Position numbers and translations under genes: made by a program. DNA of 64,000 bases, taken from positions 434,001 to 498,000 of the forward strand of contig QPLR01000002.1 of NCBI GenBank assembly GCA_003665935.1. The letters run 5' to 3'. Shown here in pieces: positions 27,838-36,573 of the stretch; position 1 is the first letter of the stretch, and each line of letters begins with the position of its first letter. The stretch comes from Halobellus sp. Atlit-31R (lineage in GTDB: Archaea; Halobacteriota; Halobacteria; Halobacteriales; Haloferacaceae). The notes beneath the pieces were generated by a model, which made no database searches, had not been told where the DNA came from, and saw only the letters and a list, made by a program, of their open reading frames with translations.

Positions 27838-28566
27838 CTAGTCGTCGACCGCCGGCGTCTGCTGAGTGTTCACCCTGTCGACCACCGTGAGGAAGTTGTC
27901 GAACAGTCGCGCTGCGGCCGCCGTCTCGGCGTGTCGTTCCGGCGTCGCCTCCGCCAGTACGCTCTTGACTGTCTGGTCGGGGACGTCACCGCGCTTCTTC
28001 TCCGTCACCGAGCGAGCGGTCTCCAGATCGAACTCGGGGTGGAACTGGACGCCGTACGTCGGCCCGAGCGAGAACGCCTGACAGGACCGGTCGTTCCCCG
28101 CGAGTTCGACCGCGCCGGGCGGCAACTGCAGCACCTCGTCGGAGTGTGACTCGAAGGCGACGAACTCGCCCGGCAGGCCGGCGAAAAGCGGCGAGTCGTC
28201 GTACCGTTCGATTCGACTGTACCCGAGTTCGTAGGCGTCCATCTCCCCGACGCACCCCCCGAGTGCGTGAGCGAGGAGCTGATGCCCCCAGCAGACGCCC
28301 AGAATCGGGACGCCGAGCTCGTGGAGGTCGCGGACCAGTTCGGCGAGCGTCTCGATCCACGACTCGCGCTCGTAGACGGCGGCCTGCGACCCGGTCACGA
28401 CGACGGCGTCGTAGGGCCAAGAGCCGTCCGCGCGAGGCCACTCCGGGAACTCGCCGGCGCTCACTTTGAATCCAGTTACGCTCGCGTCGAGCTCCCGCCG
28501 GAAGTTACGCTCCGCGGGGGTCTCGCCCACCGAGGCGTCGAACAGGGCGACGTCGGTCGTGGTCAT
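27838..28566 (-). CDS. Type 1 (class I) glutamine amidotransferase-like protein
   Basis: A 242-residue stand-alone class I amidotransferase domain. The nucleophile Cys is in ILGVCWGHQLL and the catalytic His in YGVQFHPEF, with a downstream Glu. It has no synthetase domain. Homologues are often labelled GMP synthase-like and act on unknown substrates. A paralogue lies at 41001-41669 (shared phrases VVVTGSxAAVYE). Its start follows a TATA-like ttaatattg element at about 28593-28600. Confidence 0.82.
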   Translation of the reverse strand: MTTTDVALFDASVGETPAERNFRRELDASVTGFKVSAGEFPEWPRADGSWPYDAVVVTGSQAAVYERESWIETLAELVRDLHELGVPILGVCWGHQLLAHALGGCVGEMDAYELGYSRIERYDDSPLFAGLPGEFVAFESHSDEVLQLPPGAVELAGNDRSCQAFSLGPTYGVQFHPEFDLETARSVTEKKRGDVPDQTVKSVLAEATPERHAETAAAARLFDNFLTVVDRVNTQQTPAVDD

Positions 28567-28717
28567 ACCCCGTCGTAGGTGGGCGAGCTGCTTTAATATT
28601 GTTTAGACTGTCCACTCGCGCGCACAACCGACTGTGTGCCCGTGAGAGACTGCCGTAGCGGCTGCTCATCGAAGCGGTCTGTACAGCGGCTGTGGAAGTA
28701 CTGCTTCGCCGCGGCAG

Positions 28718-29695
28718 TCAGGAGTGTGTGATCGGTGCGTCGACGTACTCGTCGTTGACGACCCACTCGCCGTCCTCGCGGATCATATACTCGCCGTAGA
28801 ACGGCACGCGGTTCGCGACGGTCTCGCGGAACGTCTCGCGGATCTCCTCGCGCGTCATCTCACCCATCGAGCGCAGGTCGTCGTTGCGGTTCAGACAGCC
28901 CTTGAGGTATCCCTCGTGTGTCACGCGGACGCGGTGACAGTTCGCGCAGAAGTTCGGGTTCTCGACCGGATCGACGATCTCGACCATCCCCTCCCCGACG
29001 TAGTAGCGTCGGCGGTTGTGCATCTCGCGGGTCTCGACCCGATCGGCCGTCTCTTCGAGCCAGCCGTGGACGCGCTGGATGTCGATGTTCCACTCGGGGT
29101 GGCCGGTCAGTTCGGGCATGTACTCGATGAGCTGGAGCTGCAGTCCGGGGTTTGCCGCGACGTGGTCGACCATCCCCTCGACGTAACCAGCCGTGTGCTC
29201 GAAGACGACCATATTCAGTTTCACCGGATCGAGTCCGGCGTCGAGCGCGGCTTCGACGCCCTCGATGACCCTCTCGTACGCGCCCGACTGGGTGATCTCG
29301 GCGAACGCCTCGGGGTCGAGCGCGTCCTGCGAGACGTTGACGCGTTCGAGGCCTGCCGCCCGGAGATCTTCGGCGCGGCCCGGGAGGAAGGTGCCGTTCG
29401 TCGTCAGCGAGACCTCCATCGAGTCGGGCGTCCGCTCGATGATCTCTTCGAGATCTCCTCTGAGCATCGGCTCGCCGCCGGTGAACTTCACCTTCTGTAC
29501 GCCGAACTCCGAGACGACCTCGAGAAACCGCACCACGTCGTCGGCGCTCATCTCGTCGTCCTGCGGGTCCATCGGGCCACGAGTGTCGCCGAGTCCCTCG
29601 TTGTGACAGTAGACGCAGTCGAAGTTGCATCGATCGGTCAGGGAGACGCGAACGCCGGACACCTCGCGCCCGAAGTCGTCTTCGAGCATTGTCAC
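28718..29695 (-). CDS. moaA: GTP 3',8-cyclase (molybdenum cofactor synthesis MoaA)
   Basis: A 325-residue radical SAM enzyme, the first step of molybdopterin synthesis. The N-terminal cluster motif CNFDCVYC (CxxxCxxC) and C-terminal cluster motif [19 protein letters not shown] are both present; TGGEPMLR binds SAM. Unlike bacterial MoaA, it lacks a C-terminal GG tail, as in other archaea. It is divergent from the Mrp-type gene across a 145-base spacer. Confidence 0.92.
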   Translation of the reverse strand: MTMLEDDFGREVSGVRVSLTDRCNFDCVYCHNEGLGDTRGPMDPQDDEMSADDVVRFLEVVSEFGVQKVKFTGGEPMLRGDLEEIIERTPDSMEVSLTTNGTFLPGRAEDLRAAGLERVNVSQDALDPEAFAEITQSGAYERVIEGVEAALDAGLDPVKLNMVVFEHTAGYVEGMVDHVAANPGLQLQLIEYMPELTGHPEWNIDIQRVHGWLEETADRVETREMHNRRRYYVGEGMVEIVDPVENPNFCANCHRVRVTHEGYLKGCLNRNDDLRSMGEMTREEIRETFRETVANRVPFYGEYMIREDGEWVVNDEYVDAPITHS

Positions 29696-29741
29696 ACTCT
29701 TCGGGGGAGTGCAGATAAATTCGCCGCTGCTCTCGAGCGGT

Positions 29742-29763
29742 ACGTAATGTCAAACAGTTACGT
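29742..29763. promoter_or_regulatory. Inverted repeat in the moaA/apbC spacer
   Basis: The arms acgtaa and ttacgt are separated by ten bases, between divergent moaA and the Mrp-type ATPase gene. Position about 50 bases ahead of moaA and 80 ahead of the other start suits a dimeric regulator, but the arms are only six bases long. Confidence 0.3.
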
Positions 29764-29840
29764 TACGCCCCGCTAGTAGCCGGATTCGACATCAGTATCC
29801 GTTCAAAAACCTTATCGGCCGTTCGCCCCGACTGAGGAGT

Positions 29841-30887
29841 ATGAACGCCGAAGCCGTCCGCGAGCGTCTCCGCGCGGTCTCGGACCCCGACCTCGGCGAC
29901 GACATCGTCTCCTTAGGGCTCGTCAACGCGATCGACGTCGACGACGACGCCGGAGCCGTCCGCATCTCGCTCGCGCTCGGCGCACCCTTCTCGCCGGCGG
30001 AGACGGCGATCGCCAGTGACGTGCGAGAGGTCCTATCGGACACCGAGTACGAGATCGATCTCTCCGCACGCGCGCCCTCGGCGGTCGACCCCGACGAGGA
30101 CGTCCTGCCGGACGTTACGAACGTGATTGCCGTCGCCTCCGGCAAAGGCGGGGTCGGAAAGTCGACGGTCGCAGTCAACCTCGCAGCCGGGCTCTCGAAG
30201 CTCGGGGCGCGCGTCGGCCTGTTCGACGCCGACGTCTACGGCCCGAACGTCCCCCGGATGGTCGCCGCCGACGAGGCACCGCAGGCGACGGACGACCAGA
30301 CGATCGTCCCGCCGGAGAAGTACGGGATGAAACTGATGTCGATGGCCTTCCTCGTCGGCGAGGACGACCCGGTCATCTGGCGCGGCCCGATGGTCCACCA
30401 GCTGCTCACACAGCTCGTCGAGGACGTCCAGTGGGGCTCTCTCGACTACCTCGTGTTGGACCTCCCGCCGGGCACGGGCGACACCCAGCTCACCGTCCTC
30501 CAGACGCTCCCGCTCACCGGCGCGGTGATCGTCACGACGCCGCAGGACGTCGCCGTCGACGACGCGCGTAAAGGGCTGGAGATGTTCGGCAAACACGACA
30601 CGACGGTCCTCGGGATCGTCGAGAATATGTCGTCGTTCCGCTGCCCCGACTGCGGGTCGAGCCACGACATCTTCGGCGCTGGCGGCGGCGAGGCGTTCGC
30701 CGCCGAGAACGATCTGCCCTTCCTCGGATCGCTCCCGCTTGACCCGTCGGTCCGCTCCGGCGGCGACGGCGGCGAACCGATCGTCCTGGACGACGGCGAG
30801 ACGGGCGACGCCTTCCGCCTGATGACGGAGAACGTGGCGGATATGGTCGGCGTCGTTCGCAGGCGTGACGCCGCGGCGCGGCAGTGA
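29841..30887 (+). CDS. Mrp/NBP35-type Fe-S cluster carrier ATPase (ApbC family)
   Basis: A 348-residue P-loop ATPase. Residues 1-80 form a MIP18/DUF59 domain. The deviant Walker A is SGKGGVGKSTVAVN, with switch region DADVYGPNVPRM. Near the C-terminus FRCPDCGSSHDIF supplies the CxxC for the bridging 4Fe-4S cluster. The family carries and inserts Fe-S clusters. A TATA-like aaaaaccttat lies about 30 bases before the ATG. Proximity to moaA (an Fe-S enzyme) is suggestive but the genes are divergent. Confidence 0.9.
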   Translation: MNAEAVRERLRAVSDPDLGDDIVSLGLVNAIDVDDDAGAVRISLALGAPFSPAETAIASDVREVLSDTEYEIDLSARAPSAVDPDEDVLPDVTNVIAVASGKGGVGKSTVAVNLAAGLSKLGARVGLFDADVYGPNVPRMVAADEAPQATDDQTIVPPEKYGMKLMSMAFLVGEDDPVIWRGPMVHQLLTQLVEDVQWGSLDYLVLDLPPGTGDTQLTVLQTLPLTGAVIVTTPQDVAVDDARKGLEMFGKHDTTVLGIVENMSSFRCPDCGSSHDIFGAGGGEAFAAENDLPFLGSLPLDPSVRSGGDGGEPIVLDDGETGDAFRLMTENVADMVGVVRRRDAAARQ

Positions 30888-30962
30888 CGGCGGGCGGTCG
30901 GCAGCGTGCCCGCAGCGAGCGGCGATGCGACGATTTTTGACCGCCGGGAACCGATACCCGGT

Positions 30963-31598
30963 GTGGACGCCGAACAGGACTCGCTCGCGAACCCTTTCAG
31001 TATGGACGCCGACTGCCGGAACTGCTCTGGGCTCTGTGACGCCCGGACGAACGTCGTTCACGGCTACGGCGACGTCGGCGGAGAGTTCGTCTTCGTCGCC
31101 GAACGCCCCCACGCCGGCGCGGACCGAACCGGCGTGCCGTTCACGGGCGACGATCCGGGCATCCGCCTCCAGTCGATCCTCGGCGAACTCGGCTTCGCCC
31201 GGTCGGAGCCCGACGCCGACGAGCCGGACCTGCAGAACGCCTTCGTGACGTATCTCACGCGTTGTCGGCATCCCGAGCGACCGCCGACCGACGAGGAGGT
31301 TCGGACCTGCGAACCCTATCTGAACGCCGAACTCCGGATGATCAACCCCGAGATCATCGTGCCGATCGGCCAGCGGACGCTCGACGCGCTCGCGACCGAC
31401 TACACGACGAACCGTCCCGGCGACGTCGACGTCGCGGACGCGCACGCGACGACAATTCGGGGCCGCGGCTTCGAACTCGTTCCGATGCTCCCGCTCGAAG
31501 ACCAGACCGACGCACAGACCGACGCCTTCGTGCAGCACCTCCTCGACAACGTCTTCGCTCGGGATTACCGGCAGACGAAGGGTCGCCGCGGGCGGTAG
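30963..31598 (+). CDS. Fe-S uracil-DNA glycosylase (family 4/5-like)
   Basis: A 211-residue uracil-DNA glycosylase with 4Fe-4S cysteines: CRNCSGLC near the N-terminus and CRH...C (TRCRHPERPPTDEEVRTC) in the middle. FVFVAERPHAGADRTGVPFTG is the uracil-pocket segment and EIIVPIGQRTLDAL the central strand. The GTG at 30963 is preferred over a GTG at 30906, because the conserved family sequence starts MDAEQDSLANPF; the earlier start would add 19 unlike residues. It removes uracil from DNA as the first step of base-excision repair. Confidence 0.85.
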   Translation: MDAEQDSLANPFSMDADCRNCSGLCDARTNVVHGYGDVGGEFVFVAERPHAGADRTGVPFTGDDPGIRLQSILGELGFARSEPDADEPDLQNAFVTYLTRCRHPERPPTDEEVRTCEPYLNAELRMINPEIIVPIGQRTLDALATDYTTNRPGDVDVADAHATTIRGRGFELVPMLPLEDQTDAQTDAFVQHLLDNVFARDYRQTKGRRGR

Positions 31599-31653
31599 CC
31601 TCTCGGGGGCCCGGAACGTCGGGTTGAAGAGCGCCGGCCGCCGAGAGAGTGGT

Positions 31654-32421
31654 ATGACCGTCGTCGTCGTCTTGGCCGACCCGCCACGTCCGGGACTCGC
31701 ACTGCCGCGGCTCGCGGAGACGAGCCCGCTCTCGAACGCGGAGGCCGCGGAGCTCTCGGAGGCGATGCTCCGGGACACGCTCCGGGCCGTCGAGCGCTCC
31801 GGGGGCGAACTGCTCGTGAACTACCGCCCGGACGACCAACTCCCCGACGAGTACGTCGATCCCGACGAGTCCGCCGAAGACGCGCTGGGCGCGATTGCCG
31901 GCGACGTGCTCGACGACCCGGAGGCGGCGCGCTTCGAGAAACAGGTCGGGTCGACGTTCTCCGCCCGCGCGGGCAACACCGCCACACATCTTCTGCGCGA
32001 GGAGGGTGTCCAATCGGTGGCGGTCGTCCGCGGCGACGCGCCGTTCCTACTCCGCTCGACGATCGACTCGGCGGCGATGAAACTCCGGACGAACGAGGTC
32101 GTCCTCGGGCCGTCGACGAACGGACGGGTCTACGTCGCCGGCTTCACCGCCCCGATCGATTTCGAGGGCGCGTTCGCCGCCCCGGAACTGGAGACGCTCG
32201 TCGATAGCGCGAACGACGCCGACCGCGACGTCGGCTTCTTGGAGATGCAGCCGACGGTGCGGACCGGCCCCGACCTCGCCACGTTGGTCTCGTCGGTCCG
32301 GGCGCGCTGGCAGGCCGGACGCGTCGTCCCTGAGCACACCGCCGAGTTCGTCGTCGACGCCGGCCTCACCGTCGTCGCGGACGACGAGCAGGGTGACAGC
32401 CCGACGCTCGTCCGGGAGTAG
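31654..32421 (+). CDS. DUF2064-like glycosyltransferase-related protein
   Basis: A 255-residue protein resembling the DUF2064/TIGR04282 family, which has a nucleotide-diphosphosugar transferase fold. Visible features are a strand-turn start MTVVVVLADPPRPGLALPRL, LLREEGVQSVAVVRGDAPFLL (the D-x-P/D-like region) and VVLGPSTNGRVYVAGF. The ATG at 31654 follows a short in-frame upstream extension without similarity. The substrate is unknown. Confidence 0.65.
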   Translation: MTVVVVLADPPRPGLALPRLAETSPLSNAEAAELSEAMLRDTLRAVERSGGELLVNYRPDDQLPDEYVDPDESAEDALGAIAGDVLDDPEAARFEKQVGSTFSARAGNTATHLLREEGVQSVAVVRGDAPFLLRSTIDSAAMKLRTNEVVLGPSTNGRVYVAGFTAPIDFEGAFAAPELETLVDSANDADRDVGFLEMQPTVRTGPDLATLVSSVRARWQAGRVVPEHTAEFVVDAGLTVVADDEQGDSPTLVRE

Positions 32422-32517
32422 GAGTAGGCCACGCCCGCGACCTCGCATCTGCGACCCCGCCCGCGTTCCCGACTCTGCCCGCACAGCCGTGGATCACTCG
32501 ACCGCGGCCGCGACCGA

Positions 32518-32528
32518 CAACGCTTAAG
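32518..32528 (+). promoter_or_regulatory. Promoter box of tRNA-Ser(TGA)
   Basis: The element acgcttaagcc is the only A+T-rich run ahead of the tRNA, about 28-35 bases from its first base, which is the TATA-box distance for archaeal tRNA genes. Confidence 0.45.
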
Positions 32529-32554
32529 CCGCGCCGTCGGATACGACAATCCGT

Positions 32555-32637
32555 GGTGGGATGGCAGAGCGGCCTATTGCGCCTGCCTTGAAAGCAGGTG
32601 GCTTCACGCCTCCTGGGTTCGAATCCCAGTCCCACCG
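32555..32637 (+). tRNA. tRNA-Ser (anticodon TGA)
   Basis: A class II tRNA: acceptor GGTGGGA with TCCCACC is perfectly paired, the anticodon stem CCTGC/GCAGG surrounds loop CTTGAAA (TGA at 34-36), the variable arm is TGGCTTCACGCC-like, and the T arm is CTGGG-TTCGAAT-CCCAG. Discriminator G. No intron. Confidence 0.93.
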
Positions 32638-32700
32638 CATTCTTCCACAGTCCGCCGACAGATGCGTAATGGCTTTGCCGTAGCCATCCCAGACCCCAGT

Positions 32701-33021
32701 ATGGACTGGCCACACGACCCCGACGGCGAGAAGGGTTCCGAGGGACGGCGCAAGTACGGCCACGCGGTGATCGCGAAGAAGGTCGACGAAGCGGAGGACT
32801 TCCCCCTCTCCCGCGAGGAGTTCGTCGCGGAGTTCGGCGACGATCCCGTGCGCCTCGATTACGAGCGCGTCGTCTCCGTCGCGGACATCTTCGAGCACGT
32901 CGAAGGAGAGCAGTTCGAGGACTTCGTCGCCTTCCACAAGGCACTGGGCCGAGCGATGCGCGAGAACGACTTCTGGTTTTACGAGGGCGCAGAGCAGTTC
33001 GTCGGCTCGAACGACGCCTGA
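32701..33021 (+). CDS. DUF5785-like conserved haloarchaeal protein
   Basis: A 106-residue protein beginning MDWPHDPDGEKGSEGRRKYGHAVIAKKVDE and containing ADIFEHVEGEQFEDFVAFHKALG. It belongs to a haloarchaea-restricted family that I would place as DUF5785. No catalytic or membrane features. The ATG at 32701 lies 63 bases after the tRNA-Ser end. The function is unknown. Confidence 0.65.
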   Translation: MDWPHDPDGEKGSEGRRKYGHAVIAKKVDEAEDFPLSREEFVAEFGDDPVRLDYERVVSVADIFEHVEGEQFEDFVAFHKALGRAMRENDFWFYEGAEQFVGSNDA

Positions 33022-33050
33022 TCGGGCTCGGCTGCTCGCGTTCCCGTCCG

Positions 33051-35306
33051 TTACCGACCGCTGCCGAAGAGCCGCTGCCACAGCGATCGGTCCCGGGCGC
33101 GCTCGGCGAGCAGGACCGTACAGTCCACGTCTTCGATGACGTCGAGCACGAGCGTGCCGCTGACGAGCCGCGAGAGGAGGCCGCGCTCGGTCGCGCCGAC
33201 GACGAGCATCGACGCGTCGGCGGCGTGTCGCTCGATCGCCGCTTCGACGTCGCCCGTCTCGACGATCAGCGTGGCGTCGTCAAGGTTGTTCTCCGCGGCC
33301 CACTCCTCGAGGAACGCCTCGCCTTCGGTTCGGTCCTCGGCGACGTGGAGGAGCGACACGTGCGAGCCGTACTCCTCTTGCAGCGCGTTCGCGATGCCCG
33401 CCGAGAGCTCCGAGTCCGGGCCGCCGGCGGTCGGGAGCAGGATCTCTGCGGGGTCGAAGCCGCGGTCCTTCATCACGAGGAAGTCACACGGCAGCGACGA
33501 GGCGAGCTCGTCGATGGCGCTCTCGGCGCGCCCCGGTGAGCCGTGGGAGTCCGGGCCCCAGCCCATCACGGTCAGGTCCGCGTCGTAGGTGGTTGCGGCG
33601 TCGAAGATACCCTCGAAGCTCCGGTGCGAGAGCACGGTGTGGGTTTCGACCGGGACGTCGAACGTCTCTGCGTCCTCGCGGGCGTTTTCGAGGAGGTCGT
33701 GGGAGGCAGACAGATCCCACTTCTCCCGAGCGGACTCGAGTGCGGTCTGGTCGGGCACCTGCTCGATGTGGACGGCGACGACCGTCCCGTCTCGCTGTCT
33801 CGCGACGGCACTCGCGAGCGTGATGAGGTCGGTCTCGTGTGCCGGATTCGCCAGCGGGACCAGCACGCGGTAGTTCCCCCCGTCGGGTTGCACCGACGTC
33901 GCCGCCGAGACGGCCGCGTCGGGCATCGAATCCGAGCGCTGGAGGATATACTCGCCGAGGATGCCCTGCTTCGTCGCTCGCCCGCGGGCGTACGCGAGAT
34001 ACCAGATGACGGCGCCGCCGGCGACGGCGAACGACAGCAGTCTGGCGTCGGATTCGACGTACGCCAGCAGCGCGAACGAGAACACCGTCCCCAGGATCGG
34101 TAAGAGCGGATACAGCGGCACCGTGAAGTCGGGTTGGTACTCCTCGGGGTTCACGTACCGCATCGCGACGAGCGCGACGTTCAGCAGCCCGTAGATGATG
34201 AGGTGAAGCCCCGAAGCGGCGCCCGAGAGGAGGTTGATGTCGCCGAGCAGGATGAAAACGAGGATGAGTCCGCCGGTGATACCGATCGAGCGGTACGGCG
34301 TCCCGAAGCGGGGGTGAATCTCGTTCAGCGCGGGCGTGACGATCCGGTCGCGGCCCATCGCGAAGTTGATCCGCGAGGACGCGAGGATCGACGCGTTCGC
34401 GCTGGAGGCGGTCGCGAGGAGGCCGCCGAACAGGAGCGCGCCGGCCATTACCGTCCCCTGGACGCGCCGGCCGACCTCGACGACGGCGATCGGCTGCGTC
34501 TCGCCCGGTGCGACGTTCGTCACGAGCTCTGCGATGAACCCTTGAGGAACGGCCGCGCTCATCACGACGAGCACTAGCGCGTAGATGCCCGTGACGAGCA
34601 CGACGCTGCCGATGACGGCCCGCGGGAGGTTCTTCCCCGGATTCTGAATCTCCTCGGCGACGCTCGTGATCTGGACGAAGCCGAGATACGAGACAAAGAT
34701 GAATCCGGTCGTTCCGAGCGTCTCGCCGACCGTGCTGGCCCGGGGGAGATTCGCCGGATCGGCCCGAAGCGTGCCGAGGAGCGTGAAGACGGCGAGAATG
34801 CCGACGAGGAGAACGACGATGACGTTCTGGAGCCGTCCGGTCTCTTTCGCCCCGACGTAGTTGATGAAGACGAAGAACGCGCCGCCGACGAGCGCCGCGA
34901 TCGTGACGACGTTGAGGCCGATCGGGCCGATCCCGATCGTCCCGCTGACGCCGAAGATTCTGGAGATGTAGCGTCCGAAGCCGACCATATAGAACGCGCT
35001 GGCGAACGCGAGGCCGAGCCAGTTCGCCCAGCCGGCGACGGAGCCGAGCAGCGGTCCGAGCGCGTGGTTGACGTAGTAGTACGCCCCGCCGGAGCGCGGC
35101 ATCGCCGTCCCGAGTTCGCTGGCCGAAAGCGCCGTGAACATCGCGATGACGCCGCCGAGGATGAACGCGACGGCGGCGAAGGAGCCGGCCCGCAGGATGG
35201 CGTCTCCCGGGAGCACGAAGATCCCGGCCCCGATCATCGTCCCGACGCCGATCGTCAGCGCGGCGAGGGGACCGAGGTCTTTGGCGAGTTCCTCATCTTG
35301 ACTCAT
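33051..35306 (-). CDS. Amino acid permease (APC superfamily) fused to Usp domains
   Basis: A 751-residue fusion. Residues about 10-450 form an APC-superfamily transporter with GVGTMIGAGIFVLPG (substrate helix 1), about 12 membrane segments and DARLL-like cytoplasmic loops. Residues about 475-740 carry two tandem universal-stress-protein domains (YRVLVPLANPAHE, and GAT-E-RGLLSRLVSGTL as the second ATP motif). Such fusions are common in haloarchaea and may couple transport to nucleotide or stress state. The start codon lies in a 56-bp tandem duplication; a mini-ORF stop overlaps it by ATGA. Confidence 0.88.
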   Translation of the reverse strand: MSQDEELAKDLGPLAALTIGVGTMIGAGIFVLPGDAILRAGSFAAVAFILGGVIAMFTALSASELGTAMPRSGGAYYYVNHALGPLLGSVAGWANWLGLAFASAFYMVGFGRYISRIFGVSGTIGIGPIGLNVVTIAALVGGAFFVFINYVGAKETGRLQNVIVVLLVGILAVFTLLGTLRADPANLPRASTVGETLGTTGFIFVSYLGFVQITSVAEEIQNPGKNLPRAVIGSVVLVTGIYALVLVVMSAAVPQGFIAELVTNVAPGETQPIAVVEVGRRVQGTVMAGALLFGGLLATASSANASILASSRINFAMGRDRIVTPALNEIHPRFGTPYRSIGITGGLILVFILLGDINLLSGAASGLHLIIYGLLNVALVAMRYVNPEEYQPDFTVPLYPLLPILGTVFSFALLAYVESDARLLSFAVAGGAVIWYLAYARGRATKQGILGEYILQRSDSMPDAAVSAATSVQPDGGNYRVLVPLANPAHETDLITLASAVARQRDGTVVAVHIEQVPDQTALESAREKWDLSASHDLLENAREDAETFDVPVETHTVLSHRSFEGIFDAATTYDADLTVMGWGPDSHGSPGRAESAIDELASSLPCDFLVMKDRGFDPAEILLPTAGGPDSELSAGIANALQEEYGSHVSLLHVAEDRTEGEAFLEEWAAENNLDDATLIVETGDVEAAIERHAADASMLVVGATERGLLSRLVSGTLVLDVIEDVDCTVLLAERARDRSLWQRLFGSGR

Positions 35307-35362
35307 ACGCCGTCACCTCCGTGTGACGGCATTGTGAGGCGAGATGAGTGCAGGTGACTCAT
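35303..35362 (-). CDS. 19-codon mini-ORF 2 (permease-proximal)
   Basis: ATG at 35362 and TGA at 35303-35305 give the peptide MSHLHSSRLTMPSHGGDGV. Its stop shares four bases (ATGA) with the permease start. It carries a GGAGG-type ribosome-binding site six bases ahead of the permease ATG. It exists only because of the 56-bp duplication. Likely a translational relay or a by-product, with no known peptide function. Confidence 0.4.
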   Translation of the reverse strand: MSHLHSSRLTMPSHGGDGV

Positions 35363-35418
35363 ACGCCGTCACCTCCGTGTGACGGCATTGTGAGGCGAGA
35401 TGAGTGCAGGTGACTCAT
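35359..35418 (-). CDS. 19-codon mini-ORF 1 (usp-proximal)
   Basis: ATG at 35418 overlaps the usp stop (ATGA, 35415-35418); TGA at 35359-35361 overlaps the next mini-ORF start. The peptide is identical to that of the second mini-ORF. Together the two produce an unbroken usp - mini1 - mini2 - permease chain of overlapping start-stop codons. No independent evidence of expression. Confidence 0.4.
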   Translation of the reverse strand: MSHLHSSRLTMPSHGGDGV

Positions 35419-35960
35419 ACGCCGTCACCTCCCTCAGAGTCGGTCGCCGCTTCGTCAGTGTCGCCGTCGCTGTCGGACCCGTCGTCGATGTCGGACCCGT
35501 CGTCGGCACCGGAGTCGCTCTCGACGTCTTCGTCCGGGAAGACGACGACCGGAACGTCGCTGTCGGTGGTGAGCGTCTCTCGCACGCCGCCGCTGAACAG
35601 GTCCCACCACGCTCTGCCGCCGCGGTGGGCGAACACGATCGCGGTCGCGTCGGTATCGCCAGCAGCGTCGAGAATCGCTTCCGCGACGTCCGTGCCGTAC
35701 CGGAGTTCCGTTTCGACATCCACGCCGGCGTCGGCGGCCGCCTCGCGAGCAGCAGCGAAGAGCTCCTCTGCCAGCTCTTCGCGCTGTTCGAGCGGGGCCT
35801 TGTCGGGGGCCCCGCCGGCCTTCTCGATCACGTGGAGCACCGTCACTCGCCCGCCGACGGCGGCGACGTGCGGGAAGGCGGCGGCTACCGTCCGCTTCGC
35901 GTCGGCGTCGCTCGCGACGGGGACGAGCGGGCGAGCGAACAGCGAGTCGACCTCACTCAT
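35415..35960 (-). CDS. Universal stress protein with acidic tail
   Basis: A 181-residue UspA-fold protein (about 1-145: PLVPVASDADAKRTVAAAF, VTVLHVIEK, AIVFAHRGGRAWWDLFSGGVRETLTTDSDVPVVVF) followed by an Asp/Ser-rich tail of about 35 residues. The long helical stretch (REELAEELFAAAREAAADAG) is family-typical. It is the first gene of a unit with the permease-Usp fusion. Its stop overlaps a mini-ORF start. Proposed role: modulator of the associated transporter, by inference from gene context. Confidence 0.85.
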   Translation of the reverse strand: MSEVDSLFARPLVPVASDADAKRTVAAAFPHVAAVGGRVTVLHVIEKAGGAPDKAPLEQREELAEELFAAAREAAADAGVDVETELRYGTDVAEAILDAAGDTDATAIVFAHRGGRAWWDLFSGGVRETLTTDSDVPVVVFPDEDVESDSGADDGSDIDDGSDSDGDTDEAATDSEGGDGV

Positions 35961-36050
35961 CGGCGTGCGGGGTCGGTGTGGCCCTCGCGCACTGCTTTCG
36001 GTGCGTCCGTCGACGGTCAGCGGTCGGCGGTCGGCAATTGGCGATCGCAG

Positions 36051-36071
36051 GGTCTGCACTGACGGCAGACC
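36051..36071. promoter_or_regulatory. Short hairpin upstream of usp
   Basis: The arms ggtctgc and gcagacc (seven perfect pairs, seven-base loop) lie in the 214-base spacer between usp and the 36175 gene. It could be a terminator of the upstream minus-strand gene or an operator; no flanking T-run is present. Confidence 0.3.
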
Positions 36072-36174
36072 GCGACTGTCGCCGACCGGGAGGGAGGTCC
36101 TTCCGGAGTTCGATCATACTGGGCTCGTTCGGCATCGTCGGGTATAGTGGTTCGCACTTGGGATCGGCCGGCGT

Positions 36175-36573
36175 TCAGATCGCTGCGACCCAGACGCGGT
36201 AGTCCTGCTCGCGGCCGTAGACGTCTACGAACACCCGGTCGGCGAAAGTCGCAAGTCGATTCGCGTCCGAGCGCGCGGTGACGCGGGCGTTCGTCCCCTC
36301 TGCCGTCTCCGGCGACTCCAACTGGTCGATCCGGAAGTCGGGGAATTCGTCGACGAGGTCGGTGAGTCGTTCGAGTTCGTCGTCGTCGACGTCGAGGTTG
36401 AACGTGCTCTCGGCGAACTGAACCCACGGCGCGGGCGCATCGTCGCCGTCGCGCTCGGGGTCGTGCTCGGCTTCGAGCGTCAGGAACGCGCTCGCCCGCT
36501 CGCGGTGTGCCACGATCGCGTCCGCGACCAGTGTCCGTCGGGCCGTCGGATCGTCGGCGTCGAATCTGCTCAT
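36175..36573 (-). CDS. Conserved hypothetical protein
   Basis: A 132-residue acidic protein, MSRFDADDPTARRTLVADAIVAHRERASAFLTLEAEHD at the N-terminus. The second half is strand-rich with FRIDQLESPETAEGTNARVTARSD and FVDVYGREQDYRVWVAAI, which suggests a compact alpha+beta fold. No motif recognised. The ATG at 36573 was chosen as the only Met before the conserved part. Divergent from adk. The function is unknown. Confidence 0.62.
   Translation of the reverse strand: MSRFDADDPTARRTLVADAIVAHRERASAFLTLEAEHDPERDGDDAPAPWVQFAESTFNLDVDDDELERLTDLVDEFPDFRIDQLESPETAEGTNARVTARSDANRLATFADRVFVDVYGREQDYRVWVAAI

Larger units (their letters stand above)
35299..35432. repeat. Perfect 56-bp tandem duplication between usp and permease genes
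   Basis: Copies begin at 35299, 35355 and 35411; the first two are complete and identical, the third is 22 bases. Each unit holds a Shine-Dalgarno-like GGAGG, six bases on an ATG (minus strand), and an inverted repeat with arms CCGTCAC and GTGACGG (both full copies). The third copy includes the usp stop, which overlaps an ATG as ATGA. Identity of copies indicates a recent duplication. Confidence 0.95.

Noticed and set aside
28593-28600. Ttaatattg as an origin-like A+T element
   Set aside because: It is a single short A+T run in a promoter position; no ORB-type repeats or Cdc6 gene is near.
35299-35432. CRISPR-like array
   Set aside because: The repeats are adjacent with no spacers and have a gene-junction content; this is a tandem duplication.
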